Of a DNA stretch of 64,000 bases, positions 15,792 through 24,751 are shown piece after piece. Each line of letters opens with the position of its first letter. The stretch's first letter is position 1. Below the pieces are notes generated by a model. That model was not told the DNA's origin, made no database searches, and saw only the letters and a list, made by a program, of their open reading frames with translations. The position numbers were made by a program, and so were the translations under genes. Origin of the DNA: KBS50 sp042434095 (lineage in GTDB: Bacteria; Actinomycetota; Actinomycetes; Mycobacteriales; Micromonosporaceae); assembly GCF_042434095.1 (NCBI RefSeq), contig NZ_JBHLUE010000006.1, positions 62,001-126,000 of the forward strand, given 5' to 3'.

Positions 15792-17333
15792 TCAGTTGAC
15801 GCTGACCGCGGACCAGGCCGCGGCAACGGTGTTGTACTGGGTGCTGCCCGAGCCGTACAGGTCCTTGGCCGCGCTCAGGGTCGCGGTGCGCGCTCCCGAG
15901 TAGTTGGTTCGCGAGGTCATGTACGTGGTGAGCGCCCGGTACCAGATGGCGCCGGCCTGGGCCCGCCCGATTCCGGTGATCGTGCTGCCGTTGCAGGTCG
16001 GGCTGTTGCCGTACGACGACGAGCCGCTGCCCACCGAGAGCAGGTAGAAGAAGTGGTTCGCCACGCCGGACGAGTAGTGCACGTCGAGCCGGCCGACGCT
16101 GCTCGACCAGCAGTCGGCGGACGCGCCGTCCTTGGACGGCTTGTCCATGTAGCGCAGCGGGACGCCGCTGGTGCGCAGCTTCTCGCCGATCAGGTAGTCG
16201 CCCGGGTCCTTGGCGTTGTTGGCGTAGAACTCCACCATGGTGCCGAAGATGTCGCTGGTGGCCTCATTGAGGCCGCCGGACTCGCCGCTGTAACGCAGCC
16301 CGGCCGTGTTGCTGGTGACGCCGTGGCTCATCTCGTGCCCGGCCACGTCGAGCGAGGTCAGCGGGTACCAACCGGAGCCGCCGTCGCCGTACGTCATGCA
16401 GAAGCACGAGTCGTCCCAGAACGCGTTGGCGTAGTTGGTGCTGTAGTGCACCCGGCTGTACGCGCCGACGCCGTCGTTGCGGATGCCGTTGCGCCCGTAC
16501 GTGTTCTTGTAGAAGTCCCAGGTCTCCTGGGCGCCGTAGGCGGCGTCCGCGGCGGCCGTCGAGGCGTTGGCCAGCGTGCCGTCCCCGAACACGTCGTTGG
16601 TGGAGGTGACGAGCGTGCCGGTGCCGCTGGTGGCGTGGTTCAGGTTGTACGTCTTGTGCCCGCCGCGCGCGTTGTCGACGAGCTGGTACGTCGAGCCGGA
16701 CTGCGCGCTGCCCACCGTCACCGTTCCAGAGTGGAACGTGTTGCCGGTGCCGCTCTCGATGGTGTCCCACGAGTCGCGCACCGCCCCGCTGGTCGCGTCC
16801 ACCAGCACGTGCAGGTCGCTGGGGGTGCCGTCGGCCCGGGTGCCGGAGACCACGACCTCGTACGCCCGGGCCGGCGCGCCCGCCCCGGCGTCGATGACAA
16901 GCTGGGAGCCGGCCACCCGCTTGGCGCCGGCGGTCGAGGCGGCCAGCGCGGTGGCGGCGGCCGCGCTGGCGCTGACGCCCCCGCCGCTACGCGCCGCGGC
17001 CAGCGTGCCGGCCGGGGTGGCGGTCAGGCTCTCGCTGGCGCCCCGCCAGGCGTTGCCCTTGCCGAGGTGCACCACCAGGTCCCCGCCGAGCACCGGCAGG
17101 CCCTGGTAGTAGCGGTGCATCCGGACGTGCCGGGTGCCGTCCGCGTCGGTGCTCACGTTCTTCAGCGTGAACGTCTGCCCGTCCGCGTAGTGCGTGGCGC
17201 CGGCGTGGCTCTTGAGCTGCCCGACGGCCTGGCCGAACGGGTCGGTGGGCGCCGCGCTCGCGGCGGTGGAGCCCAGGGCGGTGACCAACGTCGCTGTGGT
17301 CAGCACGCCGAGGGCGATGGGGGTACGGCGCAT
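15792..17333 (-). CDS. Secreted M4 (thermolysin-like) zinc metalloprotease
   Basis: 513 residues. A Sec signal peptide (RRTPIALGVLTTATLVTALG then ASAAPTDP) is followed by an FTP/PepSY-type propeptide (LKNVSTDADGTRHVRMHRYYQGLPVLGGDLVVHL) and the mature protease. Catalytic HEMSH zinc motif in LDVAGHEMSHGVTSN and third ligand Glu in GGLNEATSDIFG are intact; a His proton donor lies in DVHYSSGVANHFFYLL. C-terminus ends at the catalytic domain without the PPC domain often found. Upstream, TAGTTG and CAACTA form an inverted repeat (17442-17460) in an AT-rich stretch that may be promoter or operator. Extracellular protein degradation. Confidence 0.95.
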   Translation of the reverse strand: MRRTPIALGVLTTATLVTALGSTAASAAPTDPFGQAVGQLKSHAGATHYADGQTFTLKNVSTDADGTRHVRMHRYYQGLPVLGGDLVVHLGKGNAWRGASESLTATPAGTLAAARSGGGVSASAAAATALAASTAGAKRVAGSQLVIDAGAGAPARAYEVVVSGTRADGTPSDLHVLVDATSGAVRDSWDTIESGTGNTFHSGTVTVGSAQSGSTYQLVDNARGGHKTYNLNHATSGTGTLVTSTNDVFGDGTLANASTAAADAAYGAQETWDFYKNTYGRNGIRNDGVGAYSRVHYSTNYANAFWDDSCFCMTYGDGGSGWYPLTSLDVAGHEMSHGVTSNTAGLRYSGESGGLNEATSDIFGTMVEFYANNAKDPGDYLIGEKLRTSGVPLRYMDKPSKDGASADCWSSSVGRLDVHYSSGVANHFFYLLSVGSGSSSYGNSPTCNGSTITGIGRAQAGAIWYRALTTYMTSRTNYSGARTATLSAAKDLYGSGSTQYNTVAAAWSAVSVN

Positions 17334-17488
17334 AGAAGTGCCTCCATCGAAGCAGATGGCGGACCGGGGGTTATCGGGCCGCGTGCCCGTCGGGGGTTAA
17401 CGGACGTTCATCATCTTGCATTGATGGAGGTAGGAAAGAAATAGTTGTTTCAGCCAACTAGGTGCGGTATAGCAACCTTGTCGAAGCC

Positions 17489-19204
17489 TCAGGTCGTTCC
17501 GGCCCGCGGGCCCGGAACCACCTCGCCGGCCCCGGCCAGCGGTGGCCCGGCCGGCGCGGTCCCGGCCGGTGCGGTCTCGGCGGCCGGTTCGCCGGTCCCC
17601 ACCGGCGCGGTCCCGGCGGCCGGTTCGCCGGTCCCGGCCGGCGCGTCGCCGGTGGCCGGCCAGGGCACCTGCGGGGACGCGTGGAAGGTGATGCCGGCGG
17701 CGCGCCAGCGCGGGGCCTGGCCGGCGAGCCGGGTCCGGAAGCCGGCCCAGTCCCGGTCGCCCGGGGCCGACCAGCCCAGCTCGGCGATGGCCGGCAACCG
17801 GGGGAACGTCAGGTACTCGATCTCCGCCGGCGTCGTGACCGTCTCCGTCCACAGTGGCGATTCGACGCCCAGCACCCGGTCTGCCGGCACGTCCCGCAGG
17901 TGGTTGGCGGGCTCCCAGTTGTACGCCCGGCGCACCTCGATCCGGCCGGCCCACTCCTTGCCCAGCCGGGTGTCCGCCGCGTACTTCATGTCCAGGTAGC
18001 TGCGGTCGGCGGGGGAGAGCAGCACCTGCGCGCCCCGCCGCACCGCGTCGGCCACCGCCGCGTCGTGCCGGGTGGTGCCCCAGTAATGCACGACGCGCCC
18101 GTCCAGGTGCGCGGCCGGGGCGATCTGGTGCCAGCCGAGCACCCGCTTGCCGGTGGCAGCGATGATCGGCTGGACCCGCTCGACGAACCGGGCGTACGCG
18201 GCCGGCGGCAGCGTGAACGCCTCGTCGCCGCCCAGGTGCAGGAACTCCCCGGGCGTGAGGTCGGCCAGCTCGCCGAACACGTCGGCCAGGAACGCGTACG
18301 TCCGCTCGTTGTCGACGGCCAGCGCGCTGAACCCGACGTCGGTGCCCGCGTACCGGTCCGGGGCCACGCCGCCGGGGGCCAGCTCCGGGTACGCGACGAG
18401 GGCCGCGTTGGTGTGCCCGGGCACGTCGATCTCGGGCACCACCGTGAGGTGCCGGCTGGCCGCGTACGCGACGATCCGCCGGTAGTCGTGCGCCGAGTAG
18501 TAGCCGCCCGCGCCGCCGCCGACCTGGCTCGCCCCGCCGACCTCGGCGAGCAGCGGCCACGAGTCGATGCCGATCCGCCAACCCTGGTCGTCGGTGAGGT
18601 GCAGGTGCAGGTGATTGATCTTGTATCGGGCGAGCTGGTCGACGTACCGGCAGACCGTCGGGACGTCGAAGAAGTGCCGGGCCACGTCGAGCATGGCGCC
18701 CCGGTAGGCGTACCGGGGGTGGTCGACGATCCGGCCGCCGGGCACCAGCCAGGGTCCCGGCCGGGGGTCGCCGGCGTCCACGGCCGGCGGCAGCAGCTGC
18801 CGCAGGGTCTGCACCCCGTGCAGCAGGCCGGCCGCGGTCCGGGCGCGGATCACGATCCCGTCGGCCGTGGCGTCGAGCTGGTATCCCTCCGCGCCGCCGC
18901 TCTCCGGCTCGGTGGACTCGCGGGTGAGTAGCAGGCTGATGTCCCCGTCCGCGGTGGCCACGCCGGCGGGCGCGACCGGCAGGGCGTAGCCGGTGGGCCG
19001 GCGCAGCAGCTCGGCGAGCTGCTCGGCCACCGCGAGCGGGCCGGGTTCCGGGGTGGCCCGGACGGTGGTGTCCGGGCCGAGCTGGTAGGTGACGCCGGGC
19101 AGCGGCTCCACCCGGACCGGCGCCGGGATCACGGCGCCGAGCCGGGCCGCCGCGGCGCCGGCCGGCGACTGCGAGGGATCGACTTCGGTGTGTGTGACGC
19201 GCAC
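17489..19204 (-). CDS. Beta-N-acetylhexosaminidase, GH20
   Basis: 571 residues from a GTG at 19204. N-terminal GH20b domain (IPAPVRVEPLPGVTYQLGP), then the TIM barrel: HGVQTLRQLLPPAV, YRGAMLDVARHFFDVPTVCRYVDQLA, NHLHLHLTDDQGWRIGI and the catalytic Asp-Glu in FLHLGGDEAFTLPP (near residue 323), with WGTTRHDAA following. It removes terminal GlcNAc/GalNAc, e.g. from chitobiose. No evident signal peptide, so cytoplasmic or non-classically exported. The last ~45 residues are a Pro/Ala/Gly tail with repeated TGEPAAxTAPxG units. A LacI-type operator-like sequence lies ~85 bases upstream. Next to an M4 protease and distant from the GH18 at the right edge. Confidence 0.93.
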   Translation of the reverse strand: MRVTHTEVDPSQSPAGAAAARLGAVIPAPVRVEPLPGVTYQLGPDTTVRATPEPGPLAVAEQLAELLRRPTGYALPVAPAGVATADGDISLLLTRESTEPESGGAEGYQLDATADGIVIRARTAAGLLHGVQTLRQLLPPAVDAGDPRPGPWLVPGGRIVDHPRYAYRGAMLDVARHFFDVPTVCRYVDQLARYKINHLHLHLTDDQGWRIGIDSWPLLAEVGGASQVGGGAGGYYSAHDYRRIVAYAASRHLTVVPEIDVPGHTNAALVAYPELAPGGVAPDRYAGTDVGFSALAVDNERTYAFLADVFGELADLTPGEFLHLGGDEAFTLPPAAYARFVERVQPIIAATGKRVLGWHQIAPAAHLDGRVVHYWGTTRHDAAVADAVRRGAQVLLSPADRSYLDMKYAADTRLGKEWAGRIEVRRAYNWEPANHLRDVPADRVLGVESPLWTETVTTPAEIEYLTFPRLPAIAELGWSAPGDRDWAGFRTRLAGQAPRWRAAGITFHASPQVPWPATGDAPAGTGEPAAGTAPVGTGEPAAETAPAGTAPAGPPLAGAGEVVPGPRAGTT

Positions 19205-19289
19205 GGTGCGTACCTTCTGCTGCGTACCGGAGCCGGCGGCCCGGAGGGGATGCTGTCCAGGCTAGCCAAGGTTTGCTCGGAATTGCTCG

Positions 19290-19303
19290 TGGAAACGCTC
19301 CCA
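19290..19303. promoter_or_regulatory. LacI-type (CebR-like) operator candidate upstream of GH20
   Basis: TGGAAACGCTCCCA is a CG-centred palindrome variant close to the remembered CebR box TGGGAGCGCTCCCA of cellulose/sugar regulons. It sits about 86 bases upstream of the GH20 GTG start (minus strand), in a promoter-like position. A near copy occurs at 24752. Confidence 0.5.
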
Positions 19304-19503
19304 TAAACTCGGATGAAAGTGACCACCGGGGACGGCGAGGCGCATTGTCCGACACGGCCGGCCGGGGCAGACTCCGCCGGTGGTCCGGGGCTTCCGGTCC
19401 CGGCGCCGACACATTCTTGGCGCATCGACCGATACCAAACTTAATTTAAGCCGTGGAAGATCCATGGTGAGCTCTTGGCCGAGCTGACGAGGAGTGAGCG
19501 GGA

Positions 19504-19767
19504 ATGCAGCAGCAACGAAACGAGATGACCGCCGCCGACCTGCGTGAGCTGGCCGCGGAGGTCTTCGAGGTGGACCCCGGGGAGATCACCGAGCAGGCCG
19601 GGTTCTATGCGGATCTCGGAATAGATTCACTTCAGAAGATCGAATTCGTGGTACGGATCGAGCGACAGTTCGGGGTACGCCTCACCGACGCCGAGGCGGC
19701 CCGGCTCGGCAATTTCGCGGATGTGCTGAACCTGCTTCGCGCCCGGGGAGTCTCCATTGCCGAATGA
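19504..19767 (+). CDS. Acyl carrier protein
   Basis: 87 residues. The phosphopantetheine site is the Ser in YADLGIDSLQKIEFVVRIERQFG (near residue 42), the canonical DSL motif. Acidic overall, right length. It carries the growing acyl chain as a thioester in a fatty-acid or polyketide system. First of five overlapping genes; SD-like GAGGAG (19488-19493) precedes the ATG with AT-rich DNA upstream (CTTAATTTAAG, 19440-19450) that may hold the operon promoter. GC of the gene's start is lower than that of its neighbours. Confidence 0.9.
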   Translation: MQQQRNEMTAADLRELAAEVFEVDPGEITEQAGFYADLGIDSLQKIEFVVRIERQFGVRLTDAEAARLGNFADVLNLLRARGVSIAE

Positions 19768-21079
19768 TCGGTTCCGCCGGACCCCGGTGGTGGTCACCGG
19801 CGTCGGCGCGGTCTCCGTGGCCGGCCTCGGCGCCGACCGGCTGTGGACGGCCGTGCTCGACCGGCGGGTGCTGACCGGTCCGGTCAGCCGGTTCGACCTG
19901 TCCCGCTATCCCACCCAGCGTGCCGGCCAGGTGCCGGACGACGCCCTGGCCGCGCTCGAGCACCGGGTGCCGCCGCACGGGTCGCGGGCCGCCCGCTACC
20001 TCGCCGCCGCCGTCCGGGAGGCGCTGGCCGACGCCGGCCTGGCCGACGGAGGGCAGGTCGGCGGCGGGCAGGTCGGCGGCGGGCAGGTCGGCGGCGGGCA
20101 GGTCGGCGGCGGGCAGGTCGACCGCGGGCAGGCCGACCGCGGTCCGGTCGCCGCGGCCGGCGTCGTGGGGCTGTATGTCGGCAGCGTGATGGCCACCCGG
20201 CCGACCCTCGACGCCGGCATCGGGCCCGCCGGCCTCGCGGTTCCGGGCCGGCTCTGGGCCACGCCGGCCCGGCTGCTCGATCCGGTACGCGAGGTGGTCG
20301 GCCGGCCCGGTCCCGCGGTCCTGCTCGCCTCGGGTTGCTCGGTGGGCAACGGCGCGATCGCCGCCGGCCACCGGGCGGTGCTGGCGGGCGAGGTGGACGT
20401 GGCCGTCTGCGCCGGCGTCGAGGAGCTCTCGCTGGAGATCTTCGCGATGTTCACCGCGCTCCGGGCCCTCGCCCCGGACCTGGTCCGGCCGTTCGACGCC
20501 GACCGCCGCGGCACCATGCCGGCCGAGGGGGCCGGGGTGCTGATCCTGGAGCGGGCCGACCGCTGCGCGGCGCGCGGCGGCCGGCCCCGGGCCACCGTGC
20601 TGGCCTGCGCGTCCGCGGCCGACGCCCACCACATGACCCAGCCGCACCCGGAGGGGGCGGCCCTGGCCGCCACCCTGCAGGCGGTGCTCGACGCGGCGCG
20701 GATCGAGCCCGACGAGCTGGACTGGGTGTGCGCGCACGGCACCGGAACGCCGGCCAACGACGGGGTCGAGGCGCGCGCCACCGCCAAGGTGCTGACCGGC
20801 CGCCGCCGCCCGCCGGTCTCGTCGGTGAAGGGCCAACTGGGGCACGCGGCCGGCGCGGCCGCCGCGCTGGAGGCCGTGCTCGCGGTGTGCGCGCTCACCG
20901 ACGACGCGATCCCGGGAAACGTGAATCTGCGCTCTCCCGACCCGGCCTGCGACGGGCTCGATCTGGTGCCGGCGGAGGGCCGCCGGCAACCGGTCTCCGT
21001 GGTGGCCAGTCCGGCGTACGGCTTCGGCGGCGGGGTGACCACGCTGCTGCTCGGCAAGGGGGATCGTGGTGCAGATTGA
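19757..21079 (+). CDS. Beta-ketoacyl-ACP synthase (KS-alpha, FabF-like)
   Basis: 440 residues from a TTG at 19757 overlapping the ACP stop; GGGGAG (19745-19750) gives good SD spacing. Thiolase-fold KS with full catalytic triad: Cys in LLASGCSVGNGAI, His in CAHGTGTPANDGVEA and His in KGQLGHAAGAAAAL. So it should form C-C bonds by decarboxylative condensation with ACP-bound malonyl units. Odd: six 15-nt repeats (20051-20140) encode GGQVG units in the loop before the first core strand (AAGVVGLYVGS), not seen in ordinary FabF. Start is unusual (TTG). Partner KS-beta-like gene follows. Confidence 0.9.
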   Translation: MPNDRFRRTPVVVTGVGAVSVAGLGADRLWTAVLDRRVLTGPVSRFDLSRYPTQRAGQVPDDALAALEHRVPPHGSRAARYLAAAVREALADAGLADGGQVGGGQVGGGQVGGGQVGGGQVDRGQADRGPVAAAGVVGLYVGSVMATRPTLDAGIGPAGLAVPGRLWATPARLLDPVREVVGRPGPAVLLASGCSVGNGAIAAGHRAVLAGEVDVAVCAGVEELSLEIFAMFTALRALAPDLVRPFDADRRGTMPAEGAGVLILERADRCAARGGRPRATVLACASAADAHHMTQPHPEGAALAATLQAVLDAARIEPDELDWVCAHGTGTPANDGVEARATAKVLTGRRRPPVSSVKGQLGHAAGAAAALEAVLAVCALTDDAIPGNVNLRSPDPACDGLDLVPAEGRRQPVSVVASPAYGFGGGVTTLLLGKGDRGAD

Positions 21080-22307
21080 CGTGTCCGGGCTCGGCCTCCG
21101 GCTGCCCGGGGTGGCCGGCCCGATCGACCTGGTCCGGCAGCTCACCGGCGCCCTCGCGGTGCCCGGCGGCGCGCGCGAGCTGACCGCTCCGCACACCGAC
21201 CTGCCGCCGATCCGCCGCCGGACGGCGGATCCGGTGCCGGTCCGGCTACCCGAGGGGCTGCCGACCAGGGGCCTGCGGGGCTGGCCGCACGAGTCGCTGC
21301 TGGCGCTCGCTGCGGCGGCCGAGGCCGGCATCGAGGCGGGACCGCCCGCCGGGCTGCGGACCGTCGGCACGGCCGAGGCGGGCGCCGGGGCGCCGGGCGG
21401 ACCCGCCGGGCCGGCCGCCGGGGCGCTGGGCGGACCCGCCGGGCCGGCCGCCGTCGGGCCGGACGAGCCCGCACCGGGCGGCGCCGTGCTGTGGGCCAGC
21501 TCGACCGCCGGCCTGCGCGAATACGCGGCCATCTGCACCGACGCGGCGCTGCTCGACCCGGGTCTCACCAGCCCGGTGCTGGCGCCGCTGTCCGCGTACA
21601 ACGGTCCGGCCGCCACCGTCTCGATCCGGCTCGGGCTCACCGGGCCGACCGAGACGGTGATCGGCGGGGTGACGGCTGGGATGTCGGCCGTGGTGGAGGC
21701 CGTCCGGTTCCTCGCCGCGGGCGCCGCGGTCCGGGCCCTGGTCGGCGGCTCGGCCTCGATCAGCCGGTGGAGCGTCCCGGACGGCGACCACGGACCCGAG
21801 ACCGCGGCCGGGATGCCGGCCGAGGGTGCCGGCTGCCTGGTCCTCGACCGATCACCGGCCGCCGCCGGCACCGGTGCCGGCGGCGCCGCCGGCACGGTCC
21901 GGCTGCTGGCCGCCCGGCGGATCGGGCTGGCGCACCCGGACGAGCTGACCGACGTGCTCGCCGGCTCGTCGACGGGGTCCGGCGGGCCGGCCGGGTCGGG
22001 CGGGCCAGCCGGGTCGGGCGGGTTGGCAAGGTCGGGCGGGCCGGTCGGGTCCGGCGGGCCGACCGGGTCGGGTGGGCCGCCGGAGCTGGTGGTGCTGTCC
22101 AGCGCCGATCCGGGGGCGGTCGAGGGGCTGGGGGCGCGGAACGCGTACCACCTGGAGGGCCGGCTGGGCGACTTTGGCGCGGCCGGCGGCCTGCTGGCGG
22201 TGGTCGCGGCCGTCGCGTACTGCCGGACGGCCGCCGGGCCGGTCACGGCCCGCGCGGTGGCCGTGGAGCCGGGCATGGCGTGCATCGTGGAGGTGGCGGC
22301 CGGATGA
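21066..22307 (+). CDS. Degenerate ketosynthase, KS-beta/chain-length-factor-like
   Basis: 413 residues (GTG at 21066, or 21069), overlapping the KS by 14 bases. KS-like framework: GAVLWASSTAGLREYAAICTDAALL, PTETVIGGVTAGMSAVVEAVRFLAAGAAV, GMPAEGAGCLVLDRS. But the catalytic residues are gone: where active KSs have Cys it reads GGVTAGMSA, the HGTGT motif is missing, and the GH of the second His motif is GD (LEGRLGDFGAAGGLLA). This pattern is what a chain-length factor shows. Two Gly/Pro/Ala insertions flank the core, one of six tandem GSGGPA-type hexapeptides (21975-22082). Confidence 0.8.
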   Translation: MVQIDVSGLGLRLPGVAGPIDLVRQLTGALAVPGGARELTAPHTDLPPIRRRTADPVPVRLPEGLPTRGLRGWPHESLLALAAAAEAGIEAGPPAGLRTVGTAEAGAGAPGGPAGPAAGALGGPAGPAAVGPDEPAPGGAVLWASSTAGLREYAAICTDAALLDPGLTSPVLAPLSAYNGPAATVSIRLGLTGPTETVIGGVTAGMSAVVEAVRFLAAGAAVRALVGGSASISRWSVPDGDHGPETAAGMPAEGAGCLVLDRSPAAAGTGAGGAAGTVRLLAARRIGLAHPDELTDVLAGSSTGSGGPAGSGGPAGSGGLARSGGPVGSGGPTGSGGPPELVVLSSADPGAVEGLGARNAYHLEGRLGDFGAAGGLLAVVAAVAYCRTAAGPVTARAVAVEPGMACIVEVAAG

Positions 22308-23881
22308 CCGACCTGGACCTGCTCGACCGGCTGCTCGGCCGGCACCTGGCCGACGGCCGGGGGGAGGCCACCGCGTACGTCGACGCGGAGGGCCGGATCG
22401 GGTACGCCGAGCTGTACCGGGCGGTGCGCTGGTACGCGGCCCGGCTGGCCGCGGCCGGGATCCCGCCCGGCTCGCCCGGCCTGGTGGTGGCCGACGACGC
22501 CATCCCGACCGTGGTGGCGATCCTCGCGCTCTGGTGGCGCGGCATGGTGGCCGTCCCGGTGAGCCCGCTGCTGACCGTGGCCGAGTTGGAGTTCCTGGCG
22601 GCCGACTGCCGGGCCCGGTACCTGCACCTGGACGCCCGGGCCGCGGCGGCGACGCCGGCCCAGGGCGCCCTCGATGTGCCGCGCGGCGGCCCGGACTGGG
22701 CCGCGCCGGTGGAGTTCGCGCCGCCGCCGCCCGCGGCGCCGCCGCCGGCCGAGGTGGTGCTCATCCAGTACACGTCGGGCAGCACCGGCGTGCCGAAGGG
22801 GGTGCTGCACACCGGGTCCGGCATCGCGGCCGTGCTCGATGGGTTCGGCCGGATCCTCGACCTCGCGCCCGACGACCGGGTGCTCTCGACGGCCAAGCTG
22901 TCCTTCGGGTACGGCTTCGGCAACTCGCTGCTGTTCCCGCTCGCGGCCGGCGCGTCGGCCGTGCTCAACCCCGGGCCGCCCGATGTGTACGCGGTCGGCG
23001 CGGCGGTGGATCGGCACCGGCCCACGGTGCTCTGCGCGGTGCCCCGGATCTACGCGGCGCTGCTGGACCGGGCCGGGGCGCCGGAGCGGGCCGACCTCGG
23101 GTCGCTGCGGCTGGCCGTGTCGGCCGGCGAGCACCTGCCGGCCGCAGTCTGCGCCGACTTCACCCGGACCTTCGGGGTTCCCCTGATCAACGGCCTGGGC
23201 GCGACCGAGGTGCTGCACATCGTGGTGGCCACCCGGGGCACCGAGCCGGGCTCGACCGGCACGGCCGTGCCGGGCGCCCGGGTGACCGTGCGCGACGACG
23301 ACGGCCGGGAGGTGCCCGACGGTACGGAGGGCCGGTTGCACGTGGGCGGCGCATCGGTGGCGGCCGGCTACCTGGACCGGCCGGAGGCGGCGGCCCGCAC
23401 CTTCGTCGCCGGCGGCGCGTACACCGGGGACGTGGTGCGGCGCGGGCCGGACGGCCGGATCGGGTACGTCTGCCGGCGCGACGACCTGCTGAACATCGGC
23501 GGGTTCAAGGTGTCGCCGTTCGAGATCGAGGCGACGGCCCGGGACGTGCCGGGGCTGGCCCAGTGCGCGGTGGTGGGCTCCCGCGACGCGCGCGGCCTCG
23601 AACAGGCGGTGGCGTACGTCGTACCGGCCGATGGCGCCGACCGCGAGGAGGTGCGCGGGGCGGCCCGGGCGGCGTTCCGGCGCGGCCTGCCCCCGCACAA
23701 GCGGCCGGTGGCCGTCGAGGTGGTGGACGAGCTGCCGACCACCTCCACCGGCAAGCTGGCCCGGTACCGGCTGCGCGCCGCCCCGGTGCCGACCCCGCGC
23801 GACCCGGCCGCCGCCGGGTCCGCCGAAGCGGCCGAACCGGCCGCTGGCGAGGCGGGCCGGTCGGGGCCCGGCGGTGCCTGA
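22304..23881 (+). CDS. AMP-dependent acid-CoA/ACP ligase, benzoate-CoA-ligase-like
   Basis: 525 residues; the ATG overlaps the KS-beta stop. ANL superfamily: P-loop LIQYTSGSTGVPKGVLHT, SFGYGFGNSLLFPLAAGASAVL, GLGATEVLHIVVATRG and the C-terminal Lys in PTTSTGKLARYRLR. The FGYGFGNSLLFPL and GATEVLHI segments resemble benzoate-CoA ligase, so an aromatic acid starter unit is a reasonable expectation. It adenylates a carboxylate and hands it to CoA or to the ACP of this cluster. Ends with an Ala-rich tail. Substrate cannot be read directly. Confidence 0.85.
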   Translation: MTDLDLLDRLLGRHLADGRGEATAYVDAEGRIGYAELYRAVRWYAARLAAAGIPPGSPGLVVADDAIPTVVAILALWWRGMVAVPVSPLLTVAELEFLAADCRARYLHLDARAAAATPAQGALDVPRGGPDWAAPVEFAPPPPAAPPPAEVVLIQYTSGSTGVPKGVLHTGSGIAAVLDGFGRILDLAPDDRVLSTAKLSFGYGFGNSLLFPLAAGASAVLNPGPPDVYAVGAAVDRHRPTVLCAVPRIYAALLDRAGAPERADLGSLRLAVSAGEHLPAAVCADFTRTFGVPLINGLGATEVLHIVVATRGTEPGSTGTAVPGARVTVRDDDGREVPDGTEGRLHVGGASVAAGYLDRPEAAARTFVAGGAYTGDVVRRGPDGRIGYVCRRDDLLNIGGFKVSPFEIEATARDVPGLAQCAVVGSRDARGLEQAVAYVVPADGADREEVRGAARAAFRRGLPPHKRPVAVEVVDELPTTSTGKLARYRLRAAPVPTPRDPAAAGSAEAAEPAAGEAGRSGPGGA

Positions 23882-24734
23882 CCCGACGCCGGCGCCGGCC
23901 GTCCCGGGTCCGCGTTCGGCTGACGCCGCGCCCGCCGCGTCCGCCGCGTCCGCCGCGTCCGCCGCGTCCGCCGCGTCCGCCGCGTCCGCCGGGCCCGCCG
24001 CGCCCGCCGGGCCCGCCGCGCCCGGCCGTGCCGACCCCGCGGTGGTGGTCGCGCTGCGGACGCTGCGCGAGGGGGACGGGCCGACCCTCGTCTGCCTGCC
24101 GCACGCCGGCGGCTCGGCCGGATCGTTCAGCCGGCTGGCCGGTCGGCTGCCGGCGGGCTGGCGGGTGCTGGCCGGCGAGGCCGAGCACGACGGCGCCGCC
24201 GACCTGGACCGGGTGGCCCGGGCCTGGGCCGAGGCCGTCCGCCCGTACCTGTCCGCCCGGACCGTCCTGCTCGGTCACAGCCTGGGCGCGGTGCTGGCGC
24301 TCGCGGTGGCCGACCTGGTCGGCGGCGACCTGGCCGGGACCCGGCTGCTGCTCGCGGCGCCGCCGCTGGCGGTGGGCGACGTGGTCCGCGAGCTGCTGGC
24401 CCGGCCCGGCGACGCGGCGCTGGTGACCGGCCTGACCGAGCTGGGGCTGCTGCCGCGGACGTCGCTGACCCCGGAGGAGGTCGGTCGCCTGCTGCTGCCC
24501 CGGTTCCGCCGGGACATCGCGCTGGCGCCGGACGGGCTGACCCGGCCGGTCACGGTGCCGGTGCGGATCCTCCTCGGCGCCGGCGACCGGCTCTGCCCGC
24601 CCTCGGCCGTGACCGAGCGGTTGCCGCCGGCCCTGGTGCTCGACTGCCGGGTCCTCCCGGGTGGCCACTACTTTCTGACCACCGAGCCCGCCCGGTCGGC
24701 CGCCGCGATCGCCGAGATGTACGGGAGTGACTAG
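23874..24734 (+). CDS. Type II thioesterase (alpha/beta hydrolase)
   Basis: 286 residues from a GTG at 23874 overlapping the ligase stop by eight bases. The catalytic domain begins near residue 63: LVCLPHAGGSAGSFSRLAGRLP, nucleophile LLGHSLGAVLALAVAD, and catalytic His in PGGHYFLTTEPARS, the pattern of stand-alone TEII proteins that edit or release thioester-bound chains. The first ~55 residues are a linker with six 9-nt units (23937-23990) encoding ASA repeats. The last gene of the five-gene operon. Confidence 0.88.
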   Translation: MPDPTPAPAVPGPRSADAAPAASAASAASAASAASAASAGPAAPAGPAAPGRADPAVVVALRTLREGDGPTLVCLPHAGGSAGSFSRLAGRLPAGWRVLAGEAEHDGAADLDRVARAWAEAVRPYLSARTVLLGHSLGAVLALAVADLVGGDLAGTRLLLAAPPLAVGDVVRELLARPGDAALVTGLTELGLLPRTSLTPEEVGRLLLPRFRRDIALAPDGLTRPVTVPVRILLGAGDRLCPPSAVTERLPPALVLDCRVLPGGHYFLTTEPARSAAAIAEMYGSD

Positions 24735-24751
24735 GTGCGCGATTGTGCTCG

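Noticed and set aside
19682..23698. Minus-strand open frame of over 1300 codons across the ketosynthase cassette
   Set aside because: Antisense shadow of five genes with intact catalytic motifs on the plus strand; no recognisable domain.
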